Shown: positions 24,218 to 33,636 of the stretch, in pieces
How the letters are laid out: every line of letters begins with the position of its first letter
Numbering within the stretch: position 1 is the first letter of the stretch
The notes under the pieces: model-generated
Seen by the model: only the letters and a program-made list of their open reading frames with translations
Database searches by the model: none
Told to the model about the DNA's origin: nothing
Source: Octadecabacter sp. B2R22
GTDB taxonomy: Bacteria > Pseudomonadota > Alphaproteobacteria > Rhodobacterales > Rhodobacteraceae
DNA: 64,000 nt
Direction of reading: 5' to 3'
Assembly (NCBI RefSeq): GCF_018861045.1
Contig: NZ_JAHKQJ010000010.1
Location: forward strand, 248,001-312,000
Translations under genes and position numbers: made by a program

Positions 24218-25738
24218 TTATCCTAGAATGTTGAAGGCCGCGCGGATTTCCGCGTCTTGTTCAGGGGTTAAGTAGGCGGGGTTATGCTTGGTCAGGATTT
24301 GGGCGGTCCGCAGTTTGGCGCGGTCCCATGCCGTTTGTGCACCATCGTCCGCCCATGTCTTGGGTTGTTCGCGATCCGCCAGTTTCGGGTAGTGATAGTC
24401 CCGTTCCATCGCGCGGTAAGTGTGGTCTGCACCAAGGAAGTGGCCATCCCCAAGAATAGCCGCGCAAATCGCGTCATAGCCGAGGTTGTCTTCGCTCACT
24501 TCGACGCCGCGCAGGGTGCGATAGGTCATGGCGTGCATTTCATCATCCAGCACGAAACCCTCAAAGGACGCGCCTAGCAAGGACGCCGTCATGCCGGAGC
24601 TTTCGTAGATCAGGTTGCCGCCCGCGAGGGCCGCGGCAAGCGATGTCATACCCTTTTCGACGCCGTATTGTGCGTCGATTGCTTTGGCATCGGTCATAGA
24701 CGCTGCGACCCCCGAAGGAAGGCCAAGCCAATTGGACATTTGGGCCGACGCTGCGTTGAGCAATGTGGTTTCGCCGCTGCCACCCGCGAAGGCCCCGCTG
24801 CGCAGGTCAATGACAAGTGGCCAGTTGGAAAAGACCATTGGGAAACCAGGGGAGATGACATTGACCATCACAAGGCTGGCGAGGGTTTCTGCCAGCGACA
24901 TTGCTAGAAAACCCGCCATCGTGGCAGGGGCGGTTGCGCCGGCTTGGGCGGCGGTGATGCACGACATCGGGATGTTGTGTTCGATGCATTTGTAGACGAC
25001 ATCGACTGCATCTTCGCCAAAACGCATAGGGCTGATGACGGGGCTGATGTGGATTTTGACAAAGGGGCGTTTGGAAAATTCGCCTTCCCCACCTGCTGCA
25101 ATGTCGAAAAGGTGCACAATCGGGTCAACGTGGTCTGCAATGGTGAATGCCGTGGCGACTGGTTTGGTGGTCCCGCGCATGAGGGCGTAGGCGGTGTTTA
25201 CATCGAGGTCGAACATGTCCGGCACGTCCGTCGCGATGCAGCAGCGGGTGAACCACGCCACGTTATCAAGCGCGTCTTGCAGGCGGGTGAAGTCGTGTAA
25301 GTCTTGCAAGGTTGAGGGGCGGTACAGCCCCGTGTCGCGATCCAGCGTGTTGACGGCTGCGCCGCCGGTGCCAAAGAACACCTTATCGCCGCCGACCTCG
25401 ATCGTGCGGTTCGGGTCGCGCCCGTGCAGTGGGAAGGTTTTCGCGGCTTTGTCGATTATGTCTTCGACCAATGCGCGGGGCAGGCCGATGCGCCCCTCGC
25501 CGAGGTCGGTGCAGCCTGCTTGCGTAAGATCATCCCACAAGCGTTTGGGCACTTCGCCCATGCCAAGGTCCGACAACAGCCGGAGGGCCGTATCATAGAT
25601 CGCTGTGCAATCTTGTTCGCTGAGCGGGCGATATTGCCCGCCGATTTGTCCCGGGGCCGCCGGATTGACGGCAACGGGGATGGCGCGTTTAGCGTGGCGG
25701 GCGGCGCGGCCACCTGATCTGGTTGGGCGTTTTGTCAT
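24218..25738 (-). CDS. MttB-family (trimethylamine methyltransferase-like) protein without pyrrolysine
   Basis: A 506-residue member of the MttB/COG5598 family. Landmarks are YRPLSEQDCTAIYDTAL, HISPVISPMRFGEDAVD and LLNAASAQMSNWLGLP. The frame is open throughout with no amber codon, so it lacks the pyrrolysine of archaeal trimethylamine methyltransferase. Known non-pyrrolysine members demethylate quaternary amines such as glycine betaine and pass the methyl group to a corrinoid protein. No corrinoid protein gene is adjacent here. It is divergent from a LysR gene, with a dimethylglycine-dehydrogenase-like gene beyond, consistent with methylated-amine catabolism. The N-terminus is basic (RPTRSGGRAARHAKRA). 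Confidence 0.85.
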   Translation of the reverse strand: MTKRPTRSGGRAARHAKRAIPVAVNPAAPGQIGGQYRPLSEQDCTAIYDTALRLLSDLGMGEVPKRLWDDLTQAGCTDLGEGRIGLPRALVEDIIDKAAKTFPLHGRDPNRTIEVGGDKVFFGTGGAAVNTLDRDTGLYRPSTLQDLHDFTRLQDALDNVAWFTRCCIATDVPDMFDLDVNTAYALMRGTTKPVATAFTIADHVDPIVHLFDIAAGGEGEFSKRPFVKIHISPVISPMRFGEDAVDVVYKCIEHNIPMSCITAAQAGATAPATMAGFLAMSLAETLASLVMVNVISPGFPMVFSNWPLVIDLRSGAFAGGSGETTLLNAASAQMSNWLGLPSGVAASMTDAKAIDAQYGVEKGMTSLAAALAGGNLIYESSGMTASLLGASFEGFVLDDEMHAMTYRTLRGVEVSEDNLGYDAICAAILGDGHFLGADHTYRAMERDYHYPKLADREQPKTWADDGAQTAWDRAKLRTAQILTKHNPAYLTPEQDAEIRAAFNILG

Positions 25739-25817
25739 GTGTGGACCGTCACGTTTCAACCGCTCTGGTGCAAGCGCCATGGACAAGCTGAGGCAAAACC
25801 GAAAAGATGATTTGGTT

Positions 25818-26768
25818 ATGGACAATCAAGAACCCCCTTTCACGTTTCGCGCCGCTCAGGTGTTTGTTGCTGCTGTTGAGGCGGGATCCGTCACGCGGGC
25901 CGCGCATCGGTTGGGGATTAGCCCGTCCACGGTGTCCCAACAGTTGGCGAGCCTTGAGGCGGCGCTGGGCGCACGTCTTTTGGAACGCACGGCGCGACAG
26001 TTCCGGCTGACCAAATCGGGTGAGTTGTTCTTGGATCCTGCACGCCAGTTGCTGGACGACGTGACAGCAGCAAAAGCGCGGCTGGTCATGGAGGACCAAA
26101 GCCCCCCAATGGCGATCCGCATTGCGTCGCTCGAAGAATTGGATGCCACAGTAATGGCACCGTGGATGCTAAAGCTGAGAGAGCGGTTTCCAAATATCAC
26201 GTTCACGCTGAGTGGCGGGGCGAGCCATGAAAACCACGAAGCGCTAAGCACGCGGTCGGTGGATTTGATGTTGGCGGTTGATACAGTCGGGAAGGTCGAC
26301 TGGATCGACCAGTTTCCGATTTTGCGGGACCCGTTTATTCTGGTCACAGCGCCAAATGTCGCGGCCGATGAGATCGCGTCGCGCCCGTTTGTACGCTACG
26401 CGAGCGATTTGCAGATCGGGCGTCAGATCGAGGCACAGTTGCGCCGCAGTGGGGTGGTGCCCGCACGCGGGTTCGAGTTTTCGACCAATCAGGCGTTGTT
26501 TGCGATGACGGCTGAGTTGGGCGGCTGGGCGATTACGACGGCGCTGGCCTATTTTGGCACGCCGCTGGCTGGCGATTTGGTAACGGCGCACGCGCTTCCT
26601 GTGCCGTCATTTTCGCGGCGCTTGGCGTTGCAGGCGCGCAGTGGTGCTTTGGGCGACCTGCCTGCGCGGATGGCGGAAGATATCCGATCCAGCCTGCAAG
26701 ACAGGATTGTAGACGGCGCGGCATCGCGACTGCCTTTTCTGCGTGACGGATTTCAGATGCTTCGGTAA
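25818..26768 (+). CDS. LysR-family transcriptional regulator
   Basis: A 316-residue regulator with an N-terminal winged HTH (residues about 8-66: TRAAHRLGISPSTVSQQLASLEAALGARLLERT) and a substrate-binding-like effector domain (about 92-300). The start is the ATG at 25818; an in-frame ATG at 25779 would add 13 residues. It lies 79 bases from the divergent MttB-like gene and 90 bases before the flavoprotein gene, so both are likely targets. The effector is unknown, possibly a methylated amine. Confidence 0.9.
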   Translation: MDNQEPPFTFRAAQVFVAAVEAGSVTRAAHRLGISPSTVSQQLASLEAALGARLLERTARQFRLTKSGELFLDPARQLLDDVTAAKARLVMEDQSPPMAIRIASLEELDATVMAPWMLKLRERFPNITFTLSGGASHENHEALSTRSVDLMLAVDTVGKVDWIDQFPILRDPFILVTAPNVAADEIASRPFVRYASDLQIGRQIEAQLRRSGVVPARGFEFSTNQALFAMTAELGGWAITTALAYFGTPLAGDLVTAHALPVPSFSRRLALQARSGALGDLPARMAEDIRSSLQDRIVDGAASRLPFLRDGFQMLR

Positions 26769-26858
26769 ATCCGAATCAATGATTTACGATAAAATAAATG
26801 GATTGATCGAAACCTGTGTTTCTGGTCCCATCGCTCAGTCAGATAGGAGACTCACCCC

Positions 26859-29294
26859 ATGAAAACCACGACCAGAGCTGTTGTAATCGGTGGCGGCATT
26901 GCAGGCTGTTCCACGTTGTACCACCTGACCCAAGAGGGTTGGACGGATGTTGTTTTGGTGGAGCGCGATGAGCTGACGTCGGGCACGACGTGGCACTCGG
27001 CCGCGCAGGTGACGAACTTTGGTGGCAACCAGACGATGGTGGGTCTGAAGACGCATTCGATCAACCTGTATAAAGAACTGCGCGATGACGCGGATTATCC
27101 TGTCCAGTATAACCACGGCGATGGCGGTATTCGCCTTGCCAACACCGAAGAACAGATGGACGGCTATCGCCACTTTGCGTCTATGGCGCGTGGCATGGGT
27201 GTGGATTTCGAAGTCCTAGATGCAGAAGAATGCGCGCGCCGTCACCCGTTGATTTCCACGGACAACCTGTTGGGTGGCCTTTGGGACCCAAGCGATGGCG
27301 ACATCGACCCTGCGTCTTTGTGTCAGGCGTTGGCGCGTCGCGCCCGTAAGGCAGGCGCAGAAGTGTATCGTCAGACCAACGTCACTGGCCTGACACAACA
27401 CAAAGACGACACATGGACGGTGCACACCAACAAAGGCGACATAGACTGTGAAGTCGTGATTAACGCCTGCGGCTACCGTGTAAACGAAGTCGGCGAGATG
27501 ATGGGCGTACATCACCCTGTTGCGTCGATGGAGCACCAGTATTTTGTGACGGATGAAATTCCCGGGATCGTTGAGGCGGGTCACCGGATGCCGCTGCTGC
27601 GCTGCCCGATTTCCGACTACTATTGCCGTCAGGAAAAGAACGGCCTTTTGCTCGGGTTTTATGAGCAGGATTGTAAGACGTGGGGCATGGATGGCATTTC
27701 GCCTGACTTCTCCAATGATCTTTGCCCCGATGATCTGGACCGCGTGACCGACGTTCTTGAGGGCGCGTTCGAGCGGATGCCAGCGCTGATGGAAGTGGGC
27801 ATCAAGAACATCGTCAACGGTCCGATTACCTACACGATTGATGGCGCGCCGCTGGTTGGCCCGATCCCGAACAAACGCAATGCGTTCTGTATCATCGGGT
27901 TGCGGGCTGGTCTGGGCGAGGGCGGTGGCCACGGCTGGATGCTGGCGCAGCAGATCGTTCATGGCGAGGCCTGCTATGACACATGGTGCATCGATCCGCG
28001 TCGTTTCACGGGGCATTGCAATGTGGAACTGACCGCGCTGAAATCCATTGAGGATTACCAAAACGAATTCCGCTTCCACTTCCCCAACGAGCACCGCCCT
28101 GCGGGACGTGATGCCAAAACAACGCCGATCACGCCTGTGCTTGAGGCTGAAGGCGCCGAGTTTACCATTGTGAATGGTTGGGAACGCGTCGAGTTCATGA
28201 AGCCGACTCCTGATTTCCACGTGACCCACACGTTCAAGTTCGACGAGAGCTTTGATGTGGTGGGCGAAGAAGTTGCCGCCGTGCAAACGTCGGTTGGCAT
28301 CTGTGAGGTCAACGGGTTCAACCGCTTTGAAATCACCGGCGAAGATCGTCACAAGTTCATCGACCGCATTTTCTGTGGCAACATCACCAAGAAAGACGGA
28401 CGCGTTGGTCTTGGTTACATGTTGAACGACCATGGCATGGTCAAAGGCGAGGCGACGATTGCGAACTTGCCAGCGACGGATCGCGGCCCTCAGCGGGCTT
28501 GGTTCGGGTCTGCGGCGGCGGCTGAATTCCACGATATGGATTGGCTGCAAATGCACATGTCTGATGATGAGGACGTGCAGATCAAGTCGCTGACCAATGA
28601 TCAGACAATCTTGGTTATCGCAGGGCCCAAGGCCCGTGATGTGCTGTCAGCTGTGTCGCGTTTGGATTGGTCCAAGGCGGCGTTCCCATGGCTTAGCGCA
28701 CGTGAATGTTTCATCGGTTATGCGCCTGCGACGGTGCTGGGTGTGAGCTTCTCTGGTGAGTTGGCCTATGAAATCCACATTCCAAACGCGCATCTCTACA
28801 ACGCCTATAAAACCCTGCGCAAAGCGGGTGAGGCGTTTGGCATGAAGATGTTCGGCGCAAAGGCGGTAGATTCCATGCGGATGGAAAAAGGGTTCTTGCA
28901 CTGGAAGGCCGACATTCTGACGGAATTCGACCCGTTTGAGACGGGGCTGGATCGCTTCATCAAGATGGATAAGGGCGATTTCGTCGGCAAAGCCGCGTTG
29001 GAAAAGCGCGTGGCCGAAGGCAAGCGGTTCGAGTTCGTGACGATGGAATTGGACACCAAAGAAGCCGCGGCCCATGGCGGATCGTCCGTGATGGTTGGCG
29101 ACGCGGTTGTCGGCACGGTTACGTCGGGTGATTGGGGTTACCGGACGGGCAAAAACCTAGCTTATGCTTTCGTGAAGCCTGAACATTCCGCAGAGGGCAC
29201 CACGTTTGAGGTGGATGTTCTGGGCAAACGCGTGCCAGCCACAATTATACCAATGGGTCCATACAATCCGGACTACTCGCTGATGCGAAGTTAA
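26859..29294 (+). CDS. Dimethylglycine/sarcosine dehydrogenase-like flavoprotein with GcvT domain
   Basis: An 811-residue two-part enzyme. Residues 1-400 are a DAO-type FAD domain with GGGIAG (11-16) and the covalent-FAD histidine candidate His46 in SGTTWHSAAQ. Residues about 470-805 are a glycine-cleavage T-protein (GcvT) domain that binds folate, with the conserved RMEKGFLHW and SGELAYEIHIPNAHLY segments. Enzymes of this build oxidatively demethylate dimethylglycine or sarcosine, handing the one-carbon unit to tetrahydrofolate. AGGAG lies before the ATG. With the MttB-like gene it suggests stepwise demethylation of a betaine-type compound (inference). Exact substrate not settled. Confidence 0.9.
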   Translation: MKTTTRAVVIGGGIAGCSTLYHLTQEGWTDVVLVERDELTSGTTWHSAAQVTNFGGNQTMVGLKTHSINLYKELRDDADYPVQYNHGDGGIRLANTEEQMDGYRHFASMARGMGVDFEVLDAEECARRHPLISTDNLLGGLWDPSDGDIDPASLCQALARRARKAGAEVYRQTNVTGLTQHKDDTWTVHTNKGDIDCEVVINACGYRVNEVGEMMGVHHPVASMEHQYFVTDEIPGIVEAGHRMPLLRCPISDYYCRQEKNGLLLGFYEQDCKTWGMDGISPDFSNDLCPDDLDRVTDVLEGAFERMPALMEVGIKNIVNGPITYTIDGAPLVGPIPNKRNAFCIIGLRAGLGEGGGHGWMLAQQIVHGEACYDTWCIDPRRFTGHCNVELTALKSIEDYQNEFRFHFPNEHRPAGRDAKTTPITPVLEAEGAEFTIVNGWERVEFMKPTPDFHVTHTFKFDESFDVVGEEVAAVQTSVGICEVNGFNRFEITGEDRHKFIDRIFCGNITKKDGRVGLGYMLNDHGMVKGEATIANLPATDRGPQRAWFGSAAAAEFHDMDWLQMHMSDDEDVQIKSLTNDQTILVIAGPKARDVLSAVSRLDWSKAAFPWLSARECFIGYAPATVLGVSFSGELAYEIHIPNAHLYNAYKTLRKAGEAFGMKMFGAKAVDSMRMEKGFLHWKADILTEFDPFETGLDRFIKMDKGDFVGKAALEKRVAEGKRFEFVTMELDTKEAAAHGGSSVMVGDAVVGTVTSGDWGYRTGKNLAYAFVKPEHSAEGTTFEVDVLGKRVPATIIPMGPYNPDYSLMRS

Positions 29295-29328
29295 GTTAGC
29301 GTGGGGCAAACCGACTAAGGATTGCCCC

Positions 29329-30516
29329 ATGACACTGCCCCGCAAAGACCTGTTTCATCTGCCCGAGGGCATGATCTACCTCGATGGTAACTCATTAGGA
29401 CCATTGCCGAAATCGGTGGATGGCGCGTTGAGTACCATGGTTACGGACCAGTGGGGGCAGCACCTTATCAAAGGCTGGAATGTTGACGACTGGATGGGCC
29501 AACCCATGCGGGTGGGCAATCTGGTCGGCAGGCTTATCGGCGCGCCTGAGGGTAGCGTCACGATGGGCGATACCCTGTCGGTCAAGGTTTATCAGGCGCT
29601 TTCGGCGGCGGTGCAGATGCGACCTGACCGTAAGGTGATCCTGTCTGATCGCGGCAACTTTCCGTCCGATTTGTACATGGCACAGGGATTAATTGCGCAG
29701 CTTGGGCAGGGGCATGAACTGCGCATCGTTGCGCCCGAAGAGGTAACGGATGCCATCACCGATGAGGTCGCGGCAGTGATGATCACCCATGTGGATTATC
29801 GCACGGGCCGGATGCATGACATGGACGCGATCACGGCCAAGGCGCAGGCTGCGGGTGCTGTGATGATCTGGGATTTGGCACACTCAGCGGGGGCCGTTCC
29901 TGTCGATTTGGCCGCTAGCGGCTGCGAGTTTGCCGTCGGCTGCACGTATAAATACCTCAACGGTGGTCCGGGTGCGCCAGCGTTTATTTATGTCCATCCT
30001 GATGCGATTGGTGACATTCAGCCCGCGTTGTCTGGCTGGCTTGGCCATGATGCGCCATTTGCGTTTGATTTGGACTATCGCCCCGCCATGGGGATCGAGA
30101 GGATGCGGGTCGGCACGCCGCCTGTCTTGCAACTTACCGCGCTTGAGGCCGCGATGGCGGCTTGGGACGGTGTTGATGTGGCTGACCTTCGTGCGGCGTC
30201 GATCAGGCTGACGGACCTGTTTATCGAGTTGGTTGAGGCGCGTTGCCCAGAGCTGACATTGCATTCGCCCCGTGATGGCACCCAGCGGGGCAGCCAAGTG
30301 TCGTTTGAACACGAGAATGGATACCCCGTTATGCAGGCGTTGATTGCGCGAGATGTCATAGGTGATTTCCGTGCGCCAAACCTGATCCGGTTCGGGTTCA
30401 CGCCGCTTTATATCGACGAAACCGATGTGCGCGGGGCGGTCGATATTTTGGCTGATGTGTTGGACAATCGGCATTGGGATGACCCTGTTTATCATGCCAA
30501 AGGCCGCGTGACCTGA
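29329..30516 (+). CDS. kynU: Kynureninase
   Basis: A 395-residue PLP enzyme of fold type I cleaving kynurenine to anthranilate and alanine. The start IYLDGNSLGPLP is the family signature, WDLAHSAGAVPVDL holds the PLP aspartate, and Lys208 in GCTYKYLNGGPGAPA forms the Schiff base. AAGGA lies before the ATG, 34 bases after the flavoprotein stop, so co-transcription is possible. Together with the arylformamidase-like gene at 3690 it gives two tryptophan-degradation steps within the window. Tryptophan 2,3-dioxygenase is not present. Confidence 0.94.
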   Translation: MTLPRKDLFHLPEGMIYLDGNSLGPLPKSVDGALSTMVTDQWGQHLIKGWNVDDWMGQPMRVGNLVGRLIGAPEGSVTMGDTLSVKVYQALSAAVQMRPDRKVILSDRGNFPSDLYMAQGLIAQLGQGHELRIVAPEEVTDAITDEVAAVMITHVDYRTGRMHDMDAITAKAQAAGAVMIWDLAHSAGAVPVDLAASGCEFAVGCTYKYLNGGPGAPAFIYVHPDAIGDIQPALSGWLGHDAPFAFDLDYRPAMGIERMRVGTPPVLQLTALEAAMAAWDGVDVADLRAASIRLTDLFIELVEARCPELTLHSPRDGTQRGSQVSFEHENGYPVMQALIARDVIGDFRAPNLIRFGFTPLYIDETDVRGAVDILADVLDNRHWDDPVYHAKGRVT

Positions 30517-30548
30517 CGCCCAAATTGGACCAGAGATGGCGGACCCAG

Positions 30549-31472
30549 ATGAATTGGCAGGATGATCAAAAAGGTTTGCGAGACAGGCTCTTTCAGCTCC
30601 TTGGAGTGGACGCGGGGGGCGCGTCCTTTGCTGGCGTGCAAAGCCGTGGGGTGCAGGATTGCCATGGGTGGTGTCTTGAAGACCTTCTGTTCCAAGGCGC
30701 AAACGGGGAAGACATCCCCGCTTTTTTTCTGCGCCCGCCGAGGGGGCATGCAAAGGTACCCGCGCTGATCTACGCGCATGCCCATGGAAACAATTACGCG
30801 GTTGGGCGGGATGAACTTATCGCTGGCCGCCCAGCGCTTCAGGGACCCTATGCTGCCGATTTGGTCGCGCGTGGGGTCGCTGTGCTTTGCATTGAAATGC
30901 CGTGTTTTGGTGCACGCCAACAGCCGAACGAAAGTTCACGGTCCAAAGCGTTGGCGTGGCATGGCAAAACGCTGTTCGGGCAGATGTTGGACGAACAACG
31001 GGCAGGTATCGAATTCCTGTCCCAACATTCGGCGGTGGATGCGGATAGAATCGGAACCTTGGGGTTTTCCATGGGCAGCACGCTGGCGTGGTGGTTGGCG
31101 GCGCTTGATCCGCGCATCCGTGCGACATCGGCGCTGTGTTCGTTTGCCGATCTTGAGACTTTGGTTGGAACGGGCGCGCATGATGGTCACGGTCCTTACA
31201 TGACCGTTCCGGGCTTGCTGCCTGTAGCGCGCAGTGGTCAGATTGCGGGCCTTGCGGCGCCTCGGGCTTTGCATATTGGGGGCGGGCTTTTGGATTGGTC
31301 AACGCCTGCGGTTGCCTTTGAAATAGGCCGTTCGGACCTTGAGGCTGGCTATGCTGCCGCAGGGGCGCAGGAGAAGTTATCGTTTTTTGTCGACCCTCAG
31401 TCTGGTCATGTGGAGACACCAGAAATGCGGGCTGCGGCCCTGGATTTTTTGCGGCGCGAGCTGTTGGATTGA
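30549..31472 (+). CDS. Alpha/beta hydrolase (dienelactone-hydrolase / acetylxylan-esterase-like)
   Basis: A 307-residue hydrolase. The elbow GFSMGS carries Ser174, AHAHGNN near 76-82 is the oxyanion region, and SGHVETPEMR near the C-terminus carries the likely catalytic His. The overall pattern (RIGTLGFSMGSTLAWWLAALDPRI) matches large esterase/hydrolase families acting on sugar esters or lactones. The first ATG at 30549 follows the kynureninase stop by 32 bases. It may belong to the preceding operon, or functionally to the sugar-oxidation cluster that follows, where lactones would need opening (inference). Confidence 0.8.
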   Translation: MNWQDDQKGLRDRLFQLLGVDAGGASFAGVQSRGVQDCHGWCLEDLLFQGANGEDIPAFFLRPPRGHAKVPALIYAHAHGNNYAVGRDELIAGRPALQGPYAADLVARGVAVLCIEMPCFGARQQPNESSRSKALAWHGKTLFGQMLDEQRAGIEFLSQHSAVDADRIGTLGFSMGSTLAWWLAALDPRIRATSALCSFADLETLVGTGAHDGHGPYMTVPGLLPVARSGQIAGLAAPRALHIGGGLLDWSTPAVAFEIGRSDLEAGYAAAGAQEKLSFFVDPQSGHVETPEMRAAALDFLRRELLD

Positions 31473-31506
31473 TCAGCCTGAAGGCGGCTAAACCCATGCT
31501 CTGAAA

Positions 31507-31520
31507 AAATATCGATATTT
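31507..31520. promoter_or_regulatory. 14-bp perfect palindrome upstream of the sugar-uptake cluster
   Basis: AAATATCGATATTT is a perfect 14-bp palindrome lying 57 bases before the start of the first Gfo/Idh/MocA gene, in the only sizeable gap before the cluster. It could be a repressor operator (GntR or LacI type) for this catabolic unit. No regulator gene is adjacent. Confidence 0.45.
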
Positions 31521-31576
31521 GTTTGATAGGGCGCAGCAGGTGTGCCAACTTGCCGCAGCAGGGAGGAGATCTGCGA

Positions 31577-32626
31577 ATGAGTGACTCGAAAAAAGTCAGC
31601 GCCGCGATCATTGGCGCGGGGATGGTTGCGCGGACCCATGTTGCGGCAATCGCAGCGGGGGATTGCGTGCGGCTGGCGTCGATTTGTTCGCGCAGTGGTG
31701 AGCGCGCAACGGCGCTGGCCGTCGAAGCGTCTGATCTGACAGGGGCATCTGTGGATGCCACCAGAGATCTGTCCGCTATCGCTGCGGATGCTTCCGTAGA
31801 TTTCGCAATCATTCTTACGCCGCCCAATGCGCGGGCTGACATCATTCGCCCCTTAGCGCAGGCGGGCAAACATATCCTGCTAGAAAAACCGATGGGGCGA
31901 ACGTCGGATGAGGCCCGCGAAGTCGTGCAGATTTGCCAAGATGCGGGCGTGACGCTGGGCGTGGTGTTCCAGCACCGGATGCGTGCTGCGTCTATTGCAG
32001 CGGCTGAGATCATCGGCTCTGGTGATTTGGGCGCGCTTGGCGTGGTCGAGATTTCGGTGCCGTGGTGGCGCGATCAGGGATATTACGATGAACCCGGTCG
32101 TGGAACGCTTGCGCGGGACGGGGGCGGGGTTCTGATCAGTCAGGCGATCCACACGATTGATCTTGCATTGTCACTGGCGGGGCCGGTGAATTCGGTGCGG
32201 GCCATGGCAGCTACGACGCGGTTCCATGACATGGAATCTGAGGATTTCGTATCGGCTGGTTTTGAATTTGAAAATGGTGCTGTCGGGTCCATGGTGGCCA
32301 GCACGGCCAGTTTCCCCGGTGGCGCAGAGAGCATTACGATGCATTTCGATAAAGCGAGCCTGCATCTTGCCTCGGGGCAGTTGCACATAAACTGGCGTGA
32401 TGGACGATCAGAAGTCCAAGGGGAGGCGGGCGGCACAGGCGGCGGCGCGGACCCGATGGCGTTCACCCATGAATGGCACCAAGGCATCATCGAAGATTTT
32501 GCTGAAGCGATCACGCAAGGCCGCGATCCTGTGGTGACGGGAAAGGCGGCGCTTGCCGCGCACGATTTGATTGATGCAACTATGCGATCCGCCCGAAGTG
32601 GCCAGATCGAGGAGATTTCCAAGTGA
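31577..32626 (+). CDS. Gfo/Idh/MocA-family oxidoreductase (first of three)
   Basis: A 349-residue NAD(P)-dependent dehydrogenase. The N-terminal Rossmann motif is IIGAGMVA (11-18) and the catalytic-lysine motif is LLEKPMG. The second domain carries the usual GGGVLISQAIHTIDLAL with the conserved histidine. The family oxidises sugars, inositols and their amino or acid derivatives. GGGAGGAG precedes the ATG. Its stop overlaps the next gene's GTG start. Substrate is unknown; it is set in a sugar ABC importer operon. Confidence 0.9.
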   Translation: MSDSKKVSAAIIGAGMVARTHVAAIAAGDCVRLASICSRSGERATALAVEASDLTGASVDATRDLSAIAADASVDFAIILTPPNARADIIRPLAQAGKHILLEKPMGRTSDEAREVVQICQDAGVTLGVVFQHRMRAASIAAAEIIGSGDLGALGVVEISVPWWRDQGYYDEPGRGTLARDGGGVLISQAIHTIDLALSLAGPVNSVRAMAATTRFHDMESEDFVSAGFEFENGAVGSMVASTASFPGGAESITMHFDKASLHLASGQLHINWRDGRSEVQGEAGGTGGGADPMAFTHEWHQGIIEDFAEAITQGRDPVVTGKAALAAHDLIDATMRSARSGQIEEISK

Positions 32627-33636
32627 GCACCCCTTTGCGTTTTGCCGCCATCGGCATCGACCATCGTCATGTCTACGGGATGGCCGCCAACCTGATTGAT
32701 GCAGGTGCGGAATTTGTGGGCTGGGCGACCGAAGGCCACCCCAACACCGAAGACGGGTTTGTTGCGCGGTTCCCTGACGTGCCACGCGCTGAGAACGGTG
32801 AGGCGTTGCTTGCTGATCCGTCGATTGATTTCATCGTCTTGTCAGGCATTCCACGGGATCGCGCCGCGTGGGCCGTTCGCGCCATGGAAGCTGGCAAAGA
32901 CGTGCTAAGCGATAAGCCCGGCTGCACCACCTTTGAACAACTCGCCGCGTTGCAGGCCGCGGTAGAGGTCACGGGCCGCATTTGGTCCATCGACTTTTCC
33001 GAACGCTTTGAGGTGCCTGCCGTGACGCGGGCCGCTGAACTGGTGGCCGAAGGCGCGATTGGCCGTGTGATCCAGACCATCGGCATTGGCCCGCATCGGC
33101 TTAATAAGCCTACTCGCCCCGATTGGTTCTTTGAACGTGACGCCTACGGCGGCATTTTGACGGATATTGCCAGCCACCAGATTGATCAGTTCCTGTTCTT
33201 TACGGGATCGGATGATGCAGAGATCACGACGGCCTGTGTCGCCAATTATGCCAACCCCGATGACGCGGGTTTGCAGGATTTCGGTGAAATAGGTCTGCGC
33301 AGTGCCAATGGCCACGGCTACATCCGTGTGGACTGGTACACGCCCGACGCCTTGCCGACATGGGGGGATGGTCGTCTGACGATCCTTGGCACGGAAGGAT
33401 ATATCGAGCTTCGTAAATACGTCGACGTTGGCCGCGAAGGCACGGACCATGTGATTGTCGTAAATGGCACGCGCTGTGAAACGATAGACGCATCCGATGC
33501 GGGCCTGCCGTTCTTTGCGACCTTGATCGACGATTTCCGCACGCGGGGCCAAAAGGCAATGACGCAGGCGCATGTGTTTAAGGTCTGCGAATTGACCCTA
33601 CGGGCGCAAGCCATTGCCGAAGGCAAAGCTGTATGA
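32623..33636 (+). CDS. Gfo/Idh/MocA-family oxidoreductase (second of three)
   Basis: A 337-residue protein starting with GTG in a GTGA overlap. The Rossmann start is less typical (FAAIGIDHRHVYGMAANL, without GxGxxG), and the lysine motif is LSDKPGC in place of EKP. The second domain keeps GGILTDIASHQIDQFLFF. These departures suggest a different cofactor grip or substrate from its neighbours, though it may still be an active dehydrogenase. It overlaps the third gene by four bases (ATGA). Confidence 0.87.
   Translation: MSTPLRFAAIGIDHRHVYGMAANLIDAGAEFVGWATEGHPNTEDGFVARFPDVPRAENGEALLADPSIDFIVLSGIPRDRAAWAVRAMEAGKDVLSDKPGCTTFEQLAALQAAVEVTGRIWSIDFSERFEVPAVTRAAELVAEGAIGRVIQTIGIGPHRLNKPTRPDWFFERDAYGGILTDIASHQIDQFLFFTGSDDAEITTACVANYANPDDAGLQDFGEIGLRSANGHGYIRVDWYTPDALPTWGDGRLTILGTEGYIELRKYVDVGREGTDHVIVVNGTRCETIDASDAGLPFFATLIDDFRTRGQKAMTQAHVFKVCELTLRAQAIAEGKAV

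Noticed and set aside
24218-25738. Pyrrolysine in the MttB-like gene
   Set aside because: The reading frame is continuous without an amber codon, so no pyrrolysine residue is encoded.
27216-28556. A 446-codon minus-strand open frame opposite the dimethylglycine-dehydrogenase-like gene
   Set aside because: The plus-strand gene has both expected domains over this stretch. The antisense translation is histidine/arginine-rich and matches nothing.
30817-32013. A 398-codon minus-strand frame opposite the hydrolase and first Gfo/Idh/MocA genes
   Set aside because: It spans two genuine plus-strand genes and the gap between them. Composition is that of an antisense shadow.
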